Source: Metaphire vulgaris (Eukaryota; Annelida; Clitellata; Crassiclitellata; Megascolecidae). Taken from it: a stretch of DNA of 64,000 bases. The DNA lies in the NCBI GenBank assembly GCA_018105865.1, contig CM030862.1:4918062-4982061 (forward strand), written 5' to 3'. The notes below the pieces were generated by a model. The model saw only the letters and a list, made by a program, of their open reading frames with translations, did no database searches and was not told the DNA's origin. Shown here piece by piece: positions 53,950-63,775 of the stretch (its first letter is position 1; every line of letters starts with the position of its first letter). The translations under genes were made by a program, and so were the position numbers.

Positions 53950-55511
53950 TGGTGTTTTCCTTGTAGTTTGCCGGAAGTTTGTCATCGAATACGCTCGTTG
54001 TATTCGGTCAGGAGTGCTGCGTGGACGCCGCCCTTACTGAAAAAGCTTCTGCACCAGGCCGAAGTTCGACCGATGTCTGCAGTCCACAGAGTGTATTCGT
54101 GGTGTTTTCGACGACGAAGAAGGTCGCTTCCACTTTCTTCTCCTTGTACTGTACCGGTACTCGTAGGGTTCCGATCGGCTTGACCTGGCCTGCGACGGTG
54201 TGAAGCGTGGTTCTTGTGGTCTTGAGTTTCGGTTTTGTTCTGAGCTGATTGTAGACTCGATTCGCATGACGTTGACTTCCGCGCCCGTGTCGATTTTACA
54301 GTTGACTTTCCTACCGGCGATCCTTATTGCTGTGTTCCAGCTTCTGTCGCCTGTTCCGCTGTCCAGGCTGGCGATGAACACTCTGTCGATCGCCGCGTCT
54401 GAATCCGAGTCGTAGTCTGATTCCTCTGCGACGCGTTGATTTTCTTCCGCCTGTCGCCTTTTTGGGGGCTGTCCTCCGCTGTTTGATGTCCGCTTCCTGC
54501 ATTTTGCGATCATGTGGCCGGGTTTCTTGCAGAAGAAACACTCCATTTTCTTCGCTGGGCAGATGTCGCCTCTCTGTTATGGGAGAATATGCAATTTGCG
54601 CAATCTCCCTCTCTGCAGTCTGGAGGCCGATGGTTGTCTGTCGGTCTTCTGACCGTCCCATTGCCGCGGTGGCCGCCTCGACAAGCGGCTGGTTGATGGC
54701 GTTTACTGATGCTTCGCTGCTCACCATGCGTCCATTTCTCTCTTGGCTACCTCGTCTGCCTTGAGGATGTGAATCATTTCTTCCAGGGTCGGTGGTGATT
54801 CTTTGATGATTCTTTTCAGCACGCCTACATTGTCTATAGTGCTGAAAACGAAGTTGTTCGAGCACTCGTCGGGTCTTCGCCGGCGAATCGCGCACTTTTT
54901 GCCGCCTCCTTTAGGCGCATTTCACGAAGTTGTCCAGGTCTTCACCGGATTCTCGCCTGATTTTCATGAACAGATAGCTGTTTACTTAACGGTGATTGAT
55001 GTTGACCGAAGACTTGCCTTAGCGCTTTGATGACTGCCTCGAGATTCTTCGAATCCGCTTCGACAGTCGTAGCTGGTAGAAGATGCGCCAACTTTCTCTC
55101 CAGCTGTTGCCAGGAGCAGGTCCACTTGGACTTCTGGTTCCAGGTAGTAGCTCTGAGTAATTCTGAAGTACCTCAGAATTCGCGTTCAATTCCATCCATT
55201 CCTGTGTTTTGTCCCCGGTCAGGGATGGTTCCTTCGGTGGCTTGGAGGTCGCTGTTGACTTGCTTGTTGGAGCCGTCGCGGGCGGTCGCGGGATGATCAG
55301 CGGTTCGATCGTTCTTGGCGCCGACGCCGATGTCGATGTTGCAGCTGGTGCCGCCGCTTGAATCGCCCGCCGTCGCCGATGTCGATGACGCGCTGGTGCC
55401 GCCGCTTGAATCGCCGCCGTCACTGATGCCGCAGTGATGCCGCCAGAGCGGTACGAGCCTTTCCATCAGCTCGCTCAGTGCCTCCGGTGAGAAGTTGGTC
55501 GACTGCGCCAT
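53950..55511 (-). pseudogene. Ty3/gypsy gag and protease
   Basis: The frame starts MAQSTNFSPEALSELMERLV at 55511. The A of its ATG is the last base of the 5' LTR. Ser/Thr/Gly- and Ala-rich repeats follow in shifting frames (55423, then 54895). The zinc knuckle C-F-F-C-K-K-P-G-H-M-I-A-K-C lies at 54499-54540, of type CX2CX4HX4C, as in nucleocapsid proteins. After an acidic 'EESDYDSDSDAA' linker comes the protease with C-K-I-D-T-G-A-E (Asp-Thr-Gly at 54283-54291). The frame then breaks before RT. At least three frameshifts are needed to read it through. Confidence 0.88.
55497..55510 (-). promoter_or_regulatory. Primer-binding site of the Ty3/gypsy element
   Basis: Directly inside the 5' LTR the minus strand reads TGGCGCAGTCGACC. 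TGG would pair with the CCA end of a tRNA, and GCGCAGTCG fits a tRNA-Ser-like acceptor stem best, from memory. The site overlaps gag codons 1-5. Confidence 0.6.
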
Positions 55512-55903
55512 GTTATGTTCTCAGCGAAAGAAGACGGATTCCAGGAAAGATATATAATCGCTTAATTAAGCAAAATGAAATAGAAACGCTTTTTACGATG
55601 AAAATATATAGAGATAATGTACAAGTCTTTGTTACGCACTCAAAGTTCGCTTGTGCGGCGCTCTCGAGTCTGTCGCTACTTCGGTTGGGACGCCGCCCGG
55701 CCTGCCCCTGAGCCGACGCCCCCTCCCGGCTCCCACGTCGCCTGCCTAGGCTATGTGCCTAGCAGTGAGGTATATACATATTTACATAACGCTGCGTCCT
55801 ACAGTTGTTTATGACTGGGCTTAGCGCCTGTCTTTAACGGTCGCCGGCCCTCGGTGACTCATCTCGTCACGATTCCCAATTGTCTGTATCACATGATATC
55901 ACA
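55511..55903 (-). repeat. 5' LTR of the Ty3/gypsy element
   Basis: 393 bp, the partner of 50762-51157. On the minus strand it begins TGTGATATCATG and ends GAACATAACA. 'tatatacatatttacat' near 55770 is a possible TATA region. Confidence 0.97.
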
Positions 55904-55908
55904 GTCCT

Positions 55909-57306
55909 ATTCAACAAGTCCTCTGGACAGCGAGGCGCGCAGCCTCAATTCAGCATACAATCATTCACTTAAGTGTCACCGACGACTGGTAGTCGCCTCG
56001 AGATGTTTCATCTCGGGTTTCAAGACTAAAAATAAAAAAGAACTACTTCTCTGCAGATATGTCTGCAGATAAAGTTTTATGTTTGCTTGCCAATTGTTTG
56101 ACTATTGAGATATATCCTTACCTGCATAATTGTACGTTTGCTAGTTAAGATTGAAGACTGTTTTGAATCTTTTGATCCGCGGATATTCACGCGGATATTG
56201 TATTAACTCTTATTTGTTTGCAGATTTATTGCCTTTGCGAAAGATTATCTTGTAGCCTTATATTGTGTGCTTTAGGATCGTTGCTGACTCCGCGAGAAGA
56301 GCCTTCAGGAGCGATCTAACTGTTCTTTGACATTGCCTAGTTTTAGATAGTTGCGTTATTACCTTGCATTCGCGAACTTGTTGATATATACGCGGATAAG
56401 TTTGTTGAAACTGCGTGCTAATTTTTTGTCACTTCGGATATCTAATCGATTGATCAATAGAGGAACAAACTGAGAACTGTTTATTCCGCGGAAGTATCCG
56501 CAAGTAATTCTTATACGATTAGTGTTTTCTTTTGTGTTGAATAAAACTGCACTATAACACTGGTTTACATCAAATTTATTGTCTAAGTTTTCTTAACAGA
56601 TTAAGGACAATTTCAATGTCCTAAATCCAAATATGACATTGGTTTTGCTCAATCAGGTCAACTTTTTGATATATCGCTACTTTATGATTTTTCATGTATA
56701 CATGTGTTTTCTATTAACGCCATGCAGATTGCATTATAATGAAATGGTCAACACAAAGTTTGTTGCATGCAAAGTAAGACCTGTTCTTGATTAATTTTGG
56801 TGCCCTGATTTCAAAAATGTTAGCCGTTTTGCCCCATCAGCTCTAGTTTTTGAGATACGGCTTAGTCGTCCTTGTATTTTGGTTCTACTAAAGTGCGTTA
56901 ACTGCAGAATCCTTAATCTATTCAAATTCTATAATTGAACAGCAAAAATCTTCAAAGCAACAACTATTACATATTTAGATACAACTATATTAATGAGTGA
57001 ATTACCTGTCATTCATTTTGTCACACTAGAAATCAGAAAAAATGACACTTCGAGCATTTAACATGCAATTGTGTTTCTAAATGTGTCCTGGAGGTATGTT
57101 GCTGCTCCTGCGTCCACAATTACCTCAAAACAGTTGTCATGAATCATGCTTATTTAATTAAATAATATAATTTATGATACTGCACATATTTCAATTGATT
57201 TCTTCTGGAAATATAAAACCTTTAATGTTAATAAAAAAGACCTTTAGGTGAGAGCAATCAAAAGCTACATAGAGCAAATATATGTAATCATCATGCACTT
57301 CCAATA
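55909..57306. other. Unassigned stretch
   Basis: No gene is visible. The part at 56580-56900 has words such as 'gacattggttttgctcaatcagg' and 'gatttcaaaaatgttagccg', similar to 58165-58215 just before the uncharacterised transposon-like gene. This suggests the two stretches are noncoding parts of that element, split by the LINE at 57307-57775. Confidence 0.4.
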
Positions 57307-57775
57307 AGTAAGTAAGTAAGTAAAATCTCGTAAACTTCTACAGCGCCCCGGAAAGCAGCACAGCAGTAGCTGCTTATTCTTATGCGCTTAATCTTTCTTG
57401 AAATAGCTATAGCCAGGGTGGTTTATCGGCCGGGCAAAGGTCAGTGTATCTATGAGGCGGCGGGTCAGGTTGTTGTTGCTATGGGGGAAATGACTTTTCG
57501 AATAGGAAGGTTTTAAGTTTAGACCTAAAGGTTTGAGGAGACAGTGAAGGAATTAAAGGAAATGAGGATTCGGGGCTTATTGTTTGACCATGTCGTAGGC
57601 TGCGGAGGGAAGCTGGAATTGAGTTCCAAAGTTCTGGTGCGGCGTATGAGAAAGCGCGGTTGCAGATTTTGAGTGATGACTGATTTAACGGGCGTGAAAG
57701 TGTGAGATGAGATGATGATCGTGTAGGTCGGGGAGGCTGAGGCGTTAAGAGTTTACGAAGGCAAACCGGTTTTGA
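57307..57775 (-). pseudogene. L2-A LINE 3' end, copy 5
   Basis: The minus strand ends in (TTAC)n (57307-57325) preceded by the L2-A 3' UTR ('gcgctgtagaagtttacgag'). The coding part has 'ICNRAFSYAAPELWNSIPAS' and 'FRSKLKTFLF'. It is truncated near 57775, at 'aaaccggttt'. It is very close to copies 1 and 3. Confidence 0.9.
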
Positions 57776-58438
57776 CGATGATACGTGTTGTCATTTCACA
57801 AGCAGGCCATCCAGATACCAGGGTGGGGGCCTAATGTTTTCGGACGCTTTTTCTCTTCCCATCAAAAGACTATTCCCCTGATTATTTCGGAAACACATCC
57901 GCGGAGATTGTCCATTGCCATTAAGGGACCACAAGAGAATTTCGTCACACTATTATCCTGGCCATTTCACTCACTTATTACTCTCAGACCCTTCTCTTGC
58001 TTATTGCACTGTGTTTGTTAGGTAAGGATTATTATTTTCTTTTCTTTCTGTTTTCATAGTGTTTACTTTTTTACTTTCCATGAATATCTCTGAAGCTCTT
58101 AATAACACTGGAAAACATGATTTTCTTAACTGAGAAGGTAATAGGTGATTCAGATGGGATACGACACGCTGATTTCAAATCTGTAAGCGGTTTTGCTCTA
58201 GCACGTCAGGTTTAAAAGTTATCCCCATCTAAATGTTTTGCATGCGTATACTGTCAGAGTGCCATATCATGCATTATATACTGTATAGTTTAACATGTGT
58301 TTTATGGACAATTTTGATCTGATTTAAAAATGATTGCTTTATTTATAATTGTATAAAATATTGTTTACTTTATGAATCAGTGTCTTTGTCTATTTTTGGA
58401 AGAGTTTGAAAAAATAATTTGAAAGTATTGTAATTGAA
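57776..58438. other. Probable noncoding 5' part of the following element
   Basis: No gene except a short open frame (57785-58018) of unclear meaning. See the note for 55909-57306 on shared words near 58165. Confidence 0.35.
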
Positions 58439-60051
58439 ATGGCATCAAGACGATCATGTGTGACAAGAGTGAATTGTTTTTGCAATGTGTGTGGATCGTA
58501 CATCATGAAGCACAAGGTAAAGACCATATCATCACTAGTGAAGTTTGCCTACCACTCGGTATGAAGGTAGGCGATCAAGACAACACTTTGGTCGCCACAT
58601 GTTTTTTGCATATCGTGCAACTGCAGCCTAACTCAGTGGCTTAAAGGAAACGCAAAATGTCCTATACTATATCCATGGTTTGGCGAGAGCCCAAGGATCA
58701 TAATTCTGGCTGTTACTTTTGTTTAGCTAACGTTATTAGATTTTCAATCAAGAACAGAAGTGCAATACAGTACCAAAACCTTCCATCTGCTATCAGACCA
58801 GTTCCTCATGATGGGGATGACCTAACGGTACCTAACCCACCACAGAATTTCCATGAGTTACGTGAGCAGTCTGAGGACAGTGAAAGAGGTGCAACCTCTT
58901 CAGCAACAAGACGAATATTCTGCTGGTATACCACATCTTATTAATCAATCAGATCTCAGGGACCTTGTACGCGATCTTAATTCAACTAAAGGACAGTCAG
59001 AGCTGCTGGGCTCACGACTTAAACAATGGAATCTATTACATACTGATGTACACGTCACTATCGACATCGCAATAAACGTCTGTCACAGTTCTTCACTGTG
59101 CAGGATCAGATTTGTTACTTCAAAATTATAAATTGATTGTTCGTCACACTTGGCTACAGTCACAATTCTGACAACTGGCATCTTTTTATTGGCTCCTGTA
59201 AAGCCAGCTTAAAAGCTGTACCCGGTACTTCTTTATATAGGAAACGAACAACCATCAGTACCTCTTGTTCATGCAGCTGGGGTTAAGAAATACTATGAAA
59301 GCATGATGGCAGTTCTCCATCTCATCAGGTACAGAGAGTTTCAGTGGAATATCTGTGACGACTTGAAGGTTGTTGGTCTTGTTACAGTAATGCAAAGAGG
59401 ATATACTAAACACTGCTGTTTCCTCTGTCTTTGGGATAGCCGTGCCAGACATCAGCACTATTCAGTTCAACAGCGGCCTTCTAGAACTAAATACAATCCA
59501 GGCGAAGACAACGTAAAACTTCCTCAATTCCACATTAAGCTTGCCTTAATGAAGAATTTCGTCAAAGCGCTCCACAAAGAAGGTGCCGGCTTTCGTTTCT
59601 TGAGGAGTGCATTTCCAAAGATCAGTGAGGCCAAGATACAGGAAGGCATTTTCATTGGCCCACAGATCAGACAGGTGATACTTTATACAGAGTTAGAAGC
59701 AAAGTTGACATCAGTGGAGTCGGTACCATTGCATGGCGATCATTCAAAGACGTGGTTGGTGGATTTCTGGGAAATAGGAAGGCGTGCAACTATATGGAGC
59801 TGGTGAAAAAACTGATCAGTGACTACCAACAATTGGGAGCTAACATGTCGTTAAAGATGCAATTCCTCCACTCGCACTTCGATTTCTTTTCTGAGAACCT
59901 GGGCGATGTCAGCAATGAGCACGGGGAACGGTTTCACCAGGAAATCACGGTCATGGAACAGTGGTACCAAGTGCACTATAGTCCAACTAAGCTGGGTGAT
60001 TTCTGCTGGATGTTGCAGCAAGACAGCAGAACCTGTTTCAAGAGGAAGTAG
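58439..60051 (+). pseudogene. Broken copy of a widespread uncharacterised transposon-like protein family
   Basis: The start MASRRSCVTRVNCFCNVCGS is followed, across several frameshifts, by Cys pairs C-I-S-C (about 58610) and C-Y-F-C (about 58705). With the N-terminal C-F-C-N-V-C they suggest a zinc-binding domain. Then 'MVWREPKDHNSGCYFCLANV', 'LRDLVRDLNSTKGQSELLGS', 'FIGSCKASLKAV' and 'WNICDDLKVVGLVTVMQRGYT' appear, then 'CCFLCLWDSRARHQHYS', 'GIFIGPQIRQV', 'FLHSHFDFFSENLGDVSNEH' and G-E-R-F-H-Q-E. I recall this architecture from many 'uncharacterized' predicted proteins in cnidarians, arthropods and other invertebrates, usually multicopy. Conserved acidic residues (D in F-I-D-S, D in D-L-K, E in E-R-F-H-Q) could form a DDE-like site. 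Here the first is Gly. Function is unknown. Confidence 0.7.
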
Positions 60052-60539
60052 TTGAGGTCGAGAGTGTTTCCTGCAAAGAGGGCGAGCAAATAGTAGCTAT
60101 CACCTATAATGACATGTGCTTCAGTTATAGTAGACTAATGCAATTTTTCTATTTGCTCATAACTAAAAATTCTGACGTGATAGAAGATTTTGGTGGTTAT
60201 ATTTGGATTCAGCATGGCCTAATTGTATTAAATCACCACAATTTGTATCAGTTAATGAAAAAAAATTTTTTTTTTACTCAGTGTAATGAAACTAGCATAT
60301 CCTACTCTGAACTTAAACCTCATGACTACATGAGTTCTCTTATAAATGATGAAAAATGTGCTACAACATAAATGATTACTGTACAAATAAATTGTCCCAG
60401 CTTGAAATTGATCATGACCCTGGCCTAACTGTTTTTGATAATCTAGACTATCCAACAAGTGAGTATACTGACATTAAATATATAAACTATGTTAATTAAC
60501 CTGCATTACATTCTCTCTTTAATTTAATTAATCTTAATT
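60052..60539. other. Unassigned AT-rich stretch
   Basis: There is an open frame at 60114-60368 with no recognisable family, and AT-rich sequence typical of a LINE 5' region. No firm call. Confidence 0.35.
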
Positions 60540-61762
60540 GCTGCCGTATGTTCAATAAAATTAATTAAATTAATTGACTTCTATCTCAAATAAAATATTA
60601 GCTGTTACAGAGACGTGGCTCCAGCCAGAGGTTGTTAACCTTGTTTCAATAGAAGGTTATAATTTTTAACATAATTAATTCATTCATACGTTCACCTGGA
60701 CGACGGAGGTCCATTGTGCCAATCTCGTGTTGCGCGAGTTGTGACCGCGACCGATGGCTGAGTGCAGTGGCGTAACGTGGGGGGCGGGGGCACTTTGTTG
60801 ACTGCCCCCGGGCCCGGCTGGGGGCCCCAAAGAGGGGTCTAAGCTAGGGTTAGGTTAGGGTTAACCCTAATAATCCTAGAAATGAACGTGCTGACGACCT
60901 TTTTTTTTTTTTTTTTTTTTTTTTGCTCAGGATAAAAAAAGGAAAGGAGGTGATGACGTTTTTTTTTTTTTTTGCTCGTCAGCACGAAACTTTGGAACTT
61001 TAGGGCCCCCGTGGTAAAGATGCCCCCGGGCCCCCAAAAGTCACGCTACGCCACTGGCTGAGTGCCATTCATGAAGACCATCGCCGATCTGCTGGGGTCA
61101 TGTACGGCGTGGTCAGCTGCCATTCAATACCGCCCATATCAATTTCGCCCCTTCATTTCTGCCCCATCAATGAGAAATTCCATAATAAGTTTCTGGAAAT
61201 ATATGAAATATATATGAAGATTCAGATCTTTTCTTGTTGTGAACTCTAACCTTACTAAAACTAGATTTAAAAACCTTTGGATGTCCCCAGCACTCTTCAA
61301 ATCATTAACTAATAAAAACAATTTAGATTTAAAAAAATTATCGAAAATCCTACACTAGAAAATAAAAGTAGATTTAATAAATATAATAATAAATTTAAGC
61401 AAATTAGAAATAATGCTGATAAATCTTATTATGCTGACAAATTTGTTGAATTTTCAAATAGGCTAACATATCTCACACCTGGAAACTGATTAATAAACTT
61501 CTTAATAAACAAAGCAATATATAATCTAAATCAGATAAACTTACAAGGAGATGCCTTAACAGCTACAACTTTTAATGAATTCTTTACTAACATAGGAGCA
61601 AATATTAGCTCTAAAATTACAGAGACTATAAATGAGGATATCTTAACTTACAATATAACTCTAATAAATAATCAAAAAATAAATCTTTTACTATGTTTTT
61701 TACTAATGCTTATGAAATAAATGATATTATAACTAATCTGACCGCCAAAAATACTACAGGCT
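60540..61762 (+). pseudogene. LINE fragment: endonuclease start and pre-RT linker
   Basis: Near 60590-60668 the frame reads 'KILAVTETWLQPEVVNLVSI EGYNF', an APE endonuclease start. Near 61230-61460 it reads 'TKTRFKNLWMSPALFKSLTN' and 'ENKSRFNKYNNKFKQIRNNA', and near 61690 'FFTNAYEINDIITNLTAKNTTG', the linker before the reverse transcriptase. The DNA between (60700-61140) is unrelated and includes the M1 MITE. The copy stops at 61762, where a mariner fragment begins. It is very AT-rich and broken. Confidence 0.6.
60765..61056. mobile_element. hAT MITE family M1, copy 3 (inverted orientation)
   Basis: The ends are CAGTGGCGTAACGTGG and, inverted, CAGTGGCGTAGCGTGAC. Both flanks are GCTGAGTG (60757-60764 and 61057-61064). 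The interior is the reverse of 15121-15371, including the TTAGGG-like palindrome near 60850 and two long T runs. Confidence 0.95.
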
Positions 61763-61905
61763 TTAGAGGACAATGCCCCTTCACAGGCTACAGTCTATCG
61801 GTGGGTAGCTGAATTTCAGCGCGGTAGGCAATCAACTGAAAACGGGCACCGTTCTGGCCGCCCTTTTCAGACTCGTACCAACGAAAACGTCCAATTCGTC
61901 CAGAT
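61763..61905 (+). pseudogene. Mariner-type transposase N-terminal fragment
   Basis: The frame reads LEDNAPSQATVYRWVAEFQR, then 'GRQSTENGHRSGRPFQTRTNENV'. The A-P-S..T-V-Y-R-W..E-F..G-R-x-S-x-x-x..R-x-G-R-P pattern is the second helix-turn-helix and linker of mariner transposases. Only about 45 codons remain, with no DDE domain or TIR. It abuts the LINE linker directly. Confidence 0.75.
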
Positions 61906-62428
61906 ATGTGCCATATAGTGTTAATGGTGTAGTTTTAAATATTTGATTTTATTTGCGATTTTATAAAAGTTATTTTGATTTGATTCGAAAAAATTATTTT
62001 TATTTTAAATTTAACTGATTGATTGAAGCAAGAACTGCAATTGATTTTAATTTGGAGCATGTAATTTGATTTGTGATTGGCTCAACACTGGTAAACTTAT
62101 CTTATTTTTCTAAATTTATTACACATGCGGTGGACAGAGGTAGGCCTAATGCCATTAGCGTGCGCATCAAGTCTGTCAATACATCAAATTTCCACTACTA
62201 ATCATGTATTCTCAAGTTTTCAAGAGCTTATTTTTAAAAACTGATTCCACAAAAAACACCAGCTAAGGGGCTGTCGATTAATTACATCAACAGTTTAGGA
62301 GGGAGGGGGTTTGAAAAAGTTTGACAGTTGTTGACAGGGGAGGGGGTGTCAAGAGAAGTTGACGTCAACAATTTAACTTTTTACAAATAATAAAAAATAG
62401 GAGATTTCATGGAATACTACTTATTACA
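61906..62428. other. Unassigned, with two orphan transposon ends
   Basis: The stretch 61940-62092, ending 'gattggctcaacactgg', looks like a hAT right end with 'gatttgatttg' words. At 62275 'ggggctgtcgattaattacatc' resembles a GGGGCTGTC-type TIR. No partners were resolved. No gene. Confidence 0.4.
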
Positions 62429-62442
62429 ATGGAAAAAAGCAT

Positions 62443-63068
62443 AGACTTTAATATCACAAGACAGAGTCTATGGTATCAGAAAGTGAGGCCAGTTTGCATG
62501 GATGGTGTGTCAAGAAATGTTTATCCCGCTGAAATCTTGAAAATTTTGGTACACTGTTGGAACGAATATCGTTTAGCCGTTTAACTTATTTAGTGTGGAC
62601 TAGTTGTTTAAAATATTGTGTAATTGATCGTCTGATTTATGCGAATAGTCATGGTTGCGCAGTCGCTGCCTTCAAAAATTAATAGACATAGGTCACATAG
62701 TAACATAGGCTTATAGTCGTATAAATCAGCACTACACAAAACGGCTTCAAACTCAACTAATAATCGACCTAAAAATCTACTTTTTACGATACGATTATAG
62801 TATTTATATTCGAAATCAATTGGCATAAGAATTGTGGAAAATATGAGTAAAAGATCAAACGGAACACATTTAAAGCAACTATGGTACACCATATTAAAGC
62901 GGTCAGTGGAATAGGCGCTGCACTCAAATAAATATGATAGCGCTAAAGAATTATGAGGTCTTCAAGATATCTGTAAACATTTCTTGACACACCATCCATG
63001 CAAACTGGCTTCAACTTTGGCCTGACTTTGCCATAGATAGACGGCATCCAGTGTATTATAATAAATCT
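62443..63068. mobile_element. Long inverted-repeat element with 14-bp flanking direct repeats
   Basis: The arms of about 90-100 bp (62443-62540 and 62970-63068) are inverted copies. The best part is 'gccagtttgcatggatggtg' plus 'tgtcaagaaatgttta'. The flanks ATGGAAAAAAGCAT occur at 62429-62442 and 63069-63082. The interior is noncoding. A 14-bp target duplication is unusual for a DNA transposon, so part of it may be by chance or belong to the ends. Confidence 0.7.
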
Positions 63069-63082
63069 ATGGAAAAAAGCAT

Positions 63083-63389
63083 GGCAAAAAGGTAATCACC
63101 ACCATATTTTAACACTTGATAAGCAAAACATGGAAAAATGGTCATCACCGCAAAAAATAACCTTGTTATTGGGACCTGTCATTGATCCTGGGGGCGGGTC
63201 AACAGTTTTCGACGTAATTATGGGGGTAACAGAAAGTTGACAGTTGTTGACAAGGGGAGGGAGCAAAAATTATTTTGTGTGTGTGTGTGTGCGCGCGCGC
63301 TAAAGTCCACCGTTGCATTGAGAACTTTTCTGTGAAAATCGGGTTGAGACCGTATACAATGAAAAGACCGGGATAAGCAAGGAGCGTCG
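63083..63389. other. Unassigned, with (TG)n(CG)n run
   Basis: 'gttgacagttgttgacaaggggaggg' near 63235 repeats words at 62320-62345 in the same orientation. A short TG/CG microsatellite lies at 63276-63300. No gene. Confidence 0.45.
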
Positions 63390-63775
63390 AAATCGCAAGG
63401 AGAAACGAATGGATGGTGAAGTATCCGACGATACTGCACTATAGGGTACGAAGTTGAGCTAAGAAGAGAAATGTTGTCCATATTGGACAGGCTAATTCAA
63501 GTAGTATCTTCTAGATTTGAACATCACACTCTTACAAAGAAATACGACTTCCTTACACCTTCACACCTTTTTGATATAGAATATCACTGACAGTTAGATG
63601 ATGTTGATGAGGATATAGAGAAGGGAGCGGTTCCTTATCGAGACTGCAAGCATTTGTTCTGGCAGCTGGAAATGTAGAAATGGATGTTCCTTTGCAACTT
63701 CTGCAGTTCATTCAGAACAATACATCTCTGCGATTCAGTGCCAAATACAGATACGTGTGTTCTTGATTCTTGCCA
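63390..63775 (+). pseudogene. Possible hAT-type transposase fragment
   Basis: In one frame from about 63445: 'ELRREMLSILDRLIQVVSSR FEHH' then 'KYDFLTPSHLFD', a stop, and 'DDVDEDIEKGAVPYRD'. The pattern of a helix followed by '..RF....' and a 'F-L..P..L-x-D' resembles the region before the dimerisation domain in ZMYM1-like hAT transposases. Stops and frame changes are present. Low confidence. Confidence 0.3.

Larger units (their letters stand above)
50762..55903 (-). mobile_element. Complete Ty3/gypsy LTR retrotransposon
   Basis: 5142 bp, bounded by GTCCT direct repeats (50757-50761 and 55904-55908), the usual 5-bp target duplication. Two LTRs of about 395 bp have TG...CA ends. The element reads on the minus strand in the order 5' LTR, gag with zinc knuckle, protease, reverse transcriptase, RNase H, integrase with DD35E, C-terminal tail, polypurine tract, 3' LTR. 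The PR-RT-RH-IN order defines Ty3/gypsy, and the integrase style resembles the K02A2.6-like (Mag/SURL-related) group. Several frameshifts interrupt gag and pol. Confidence 0.97.
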
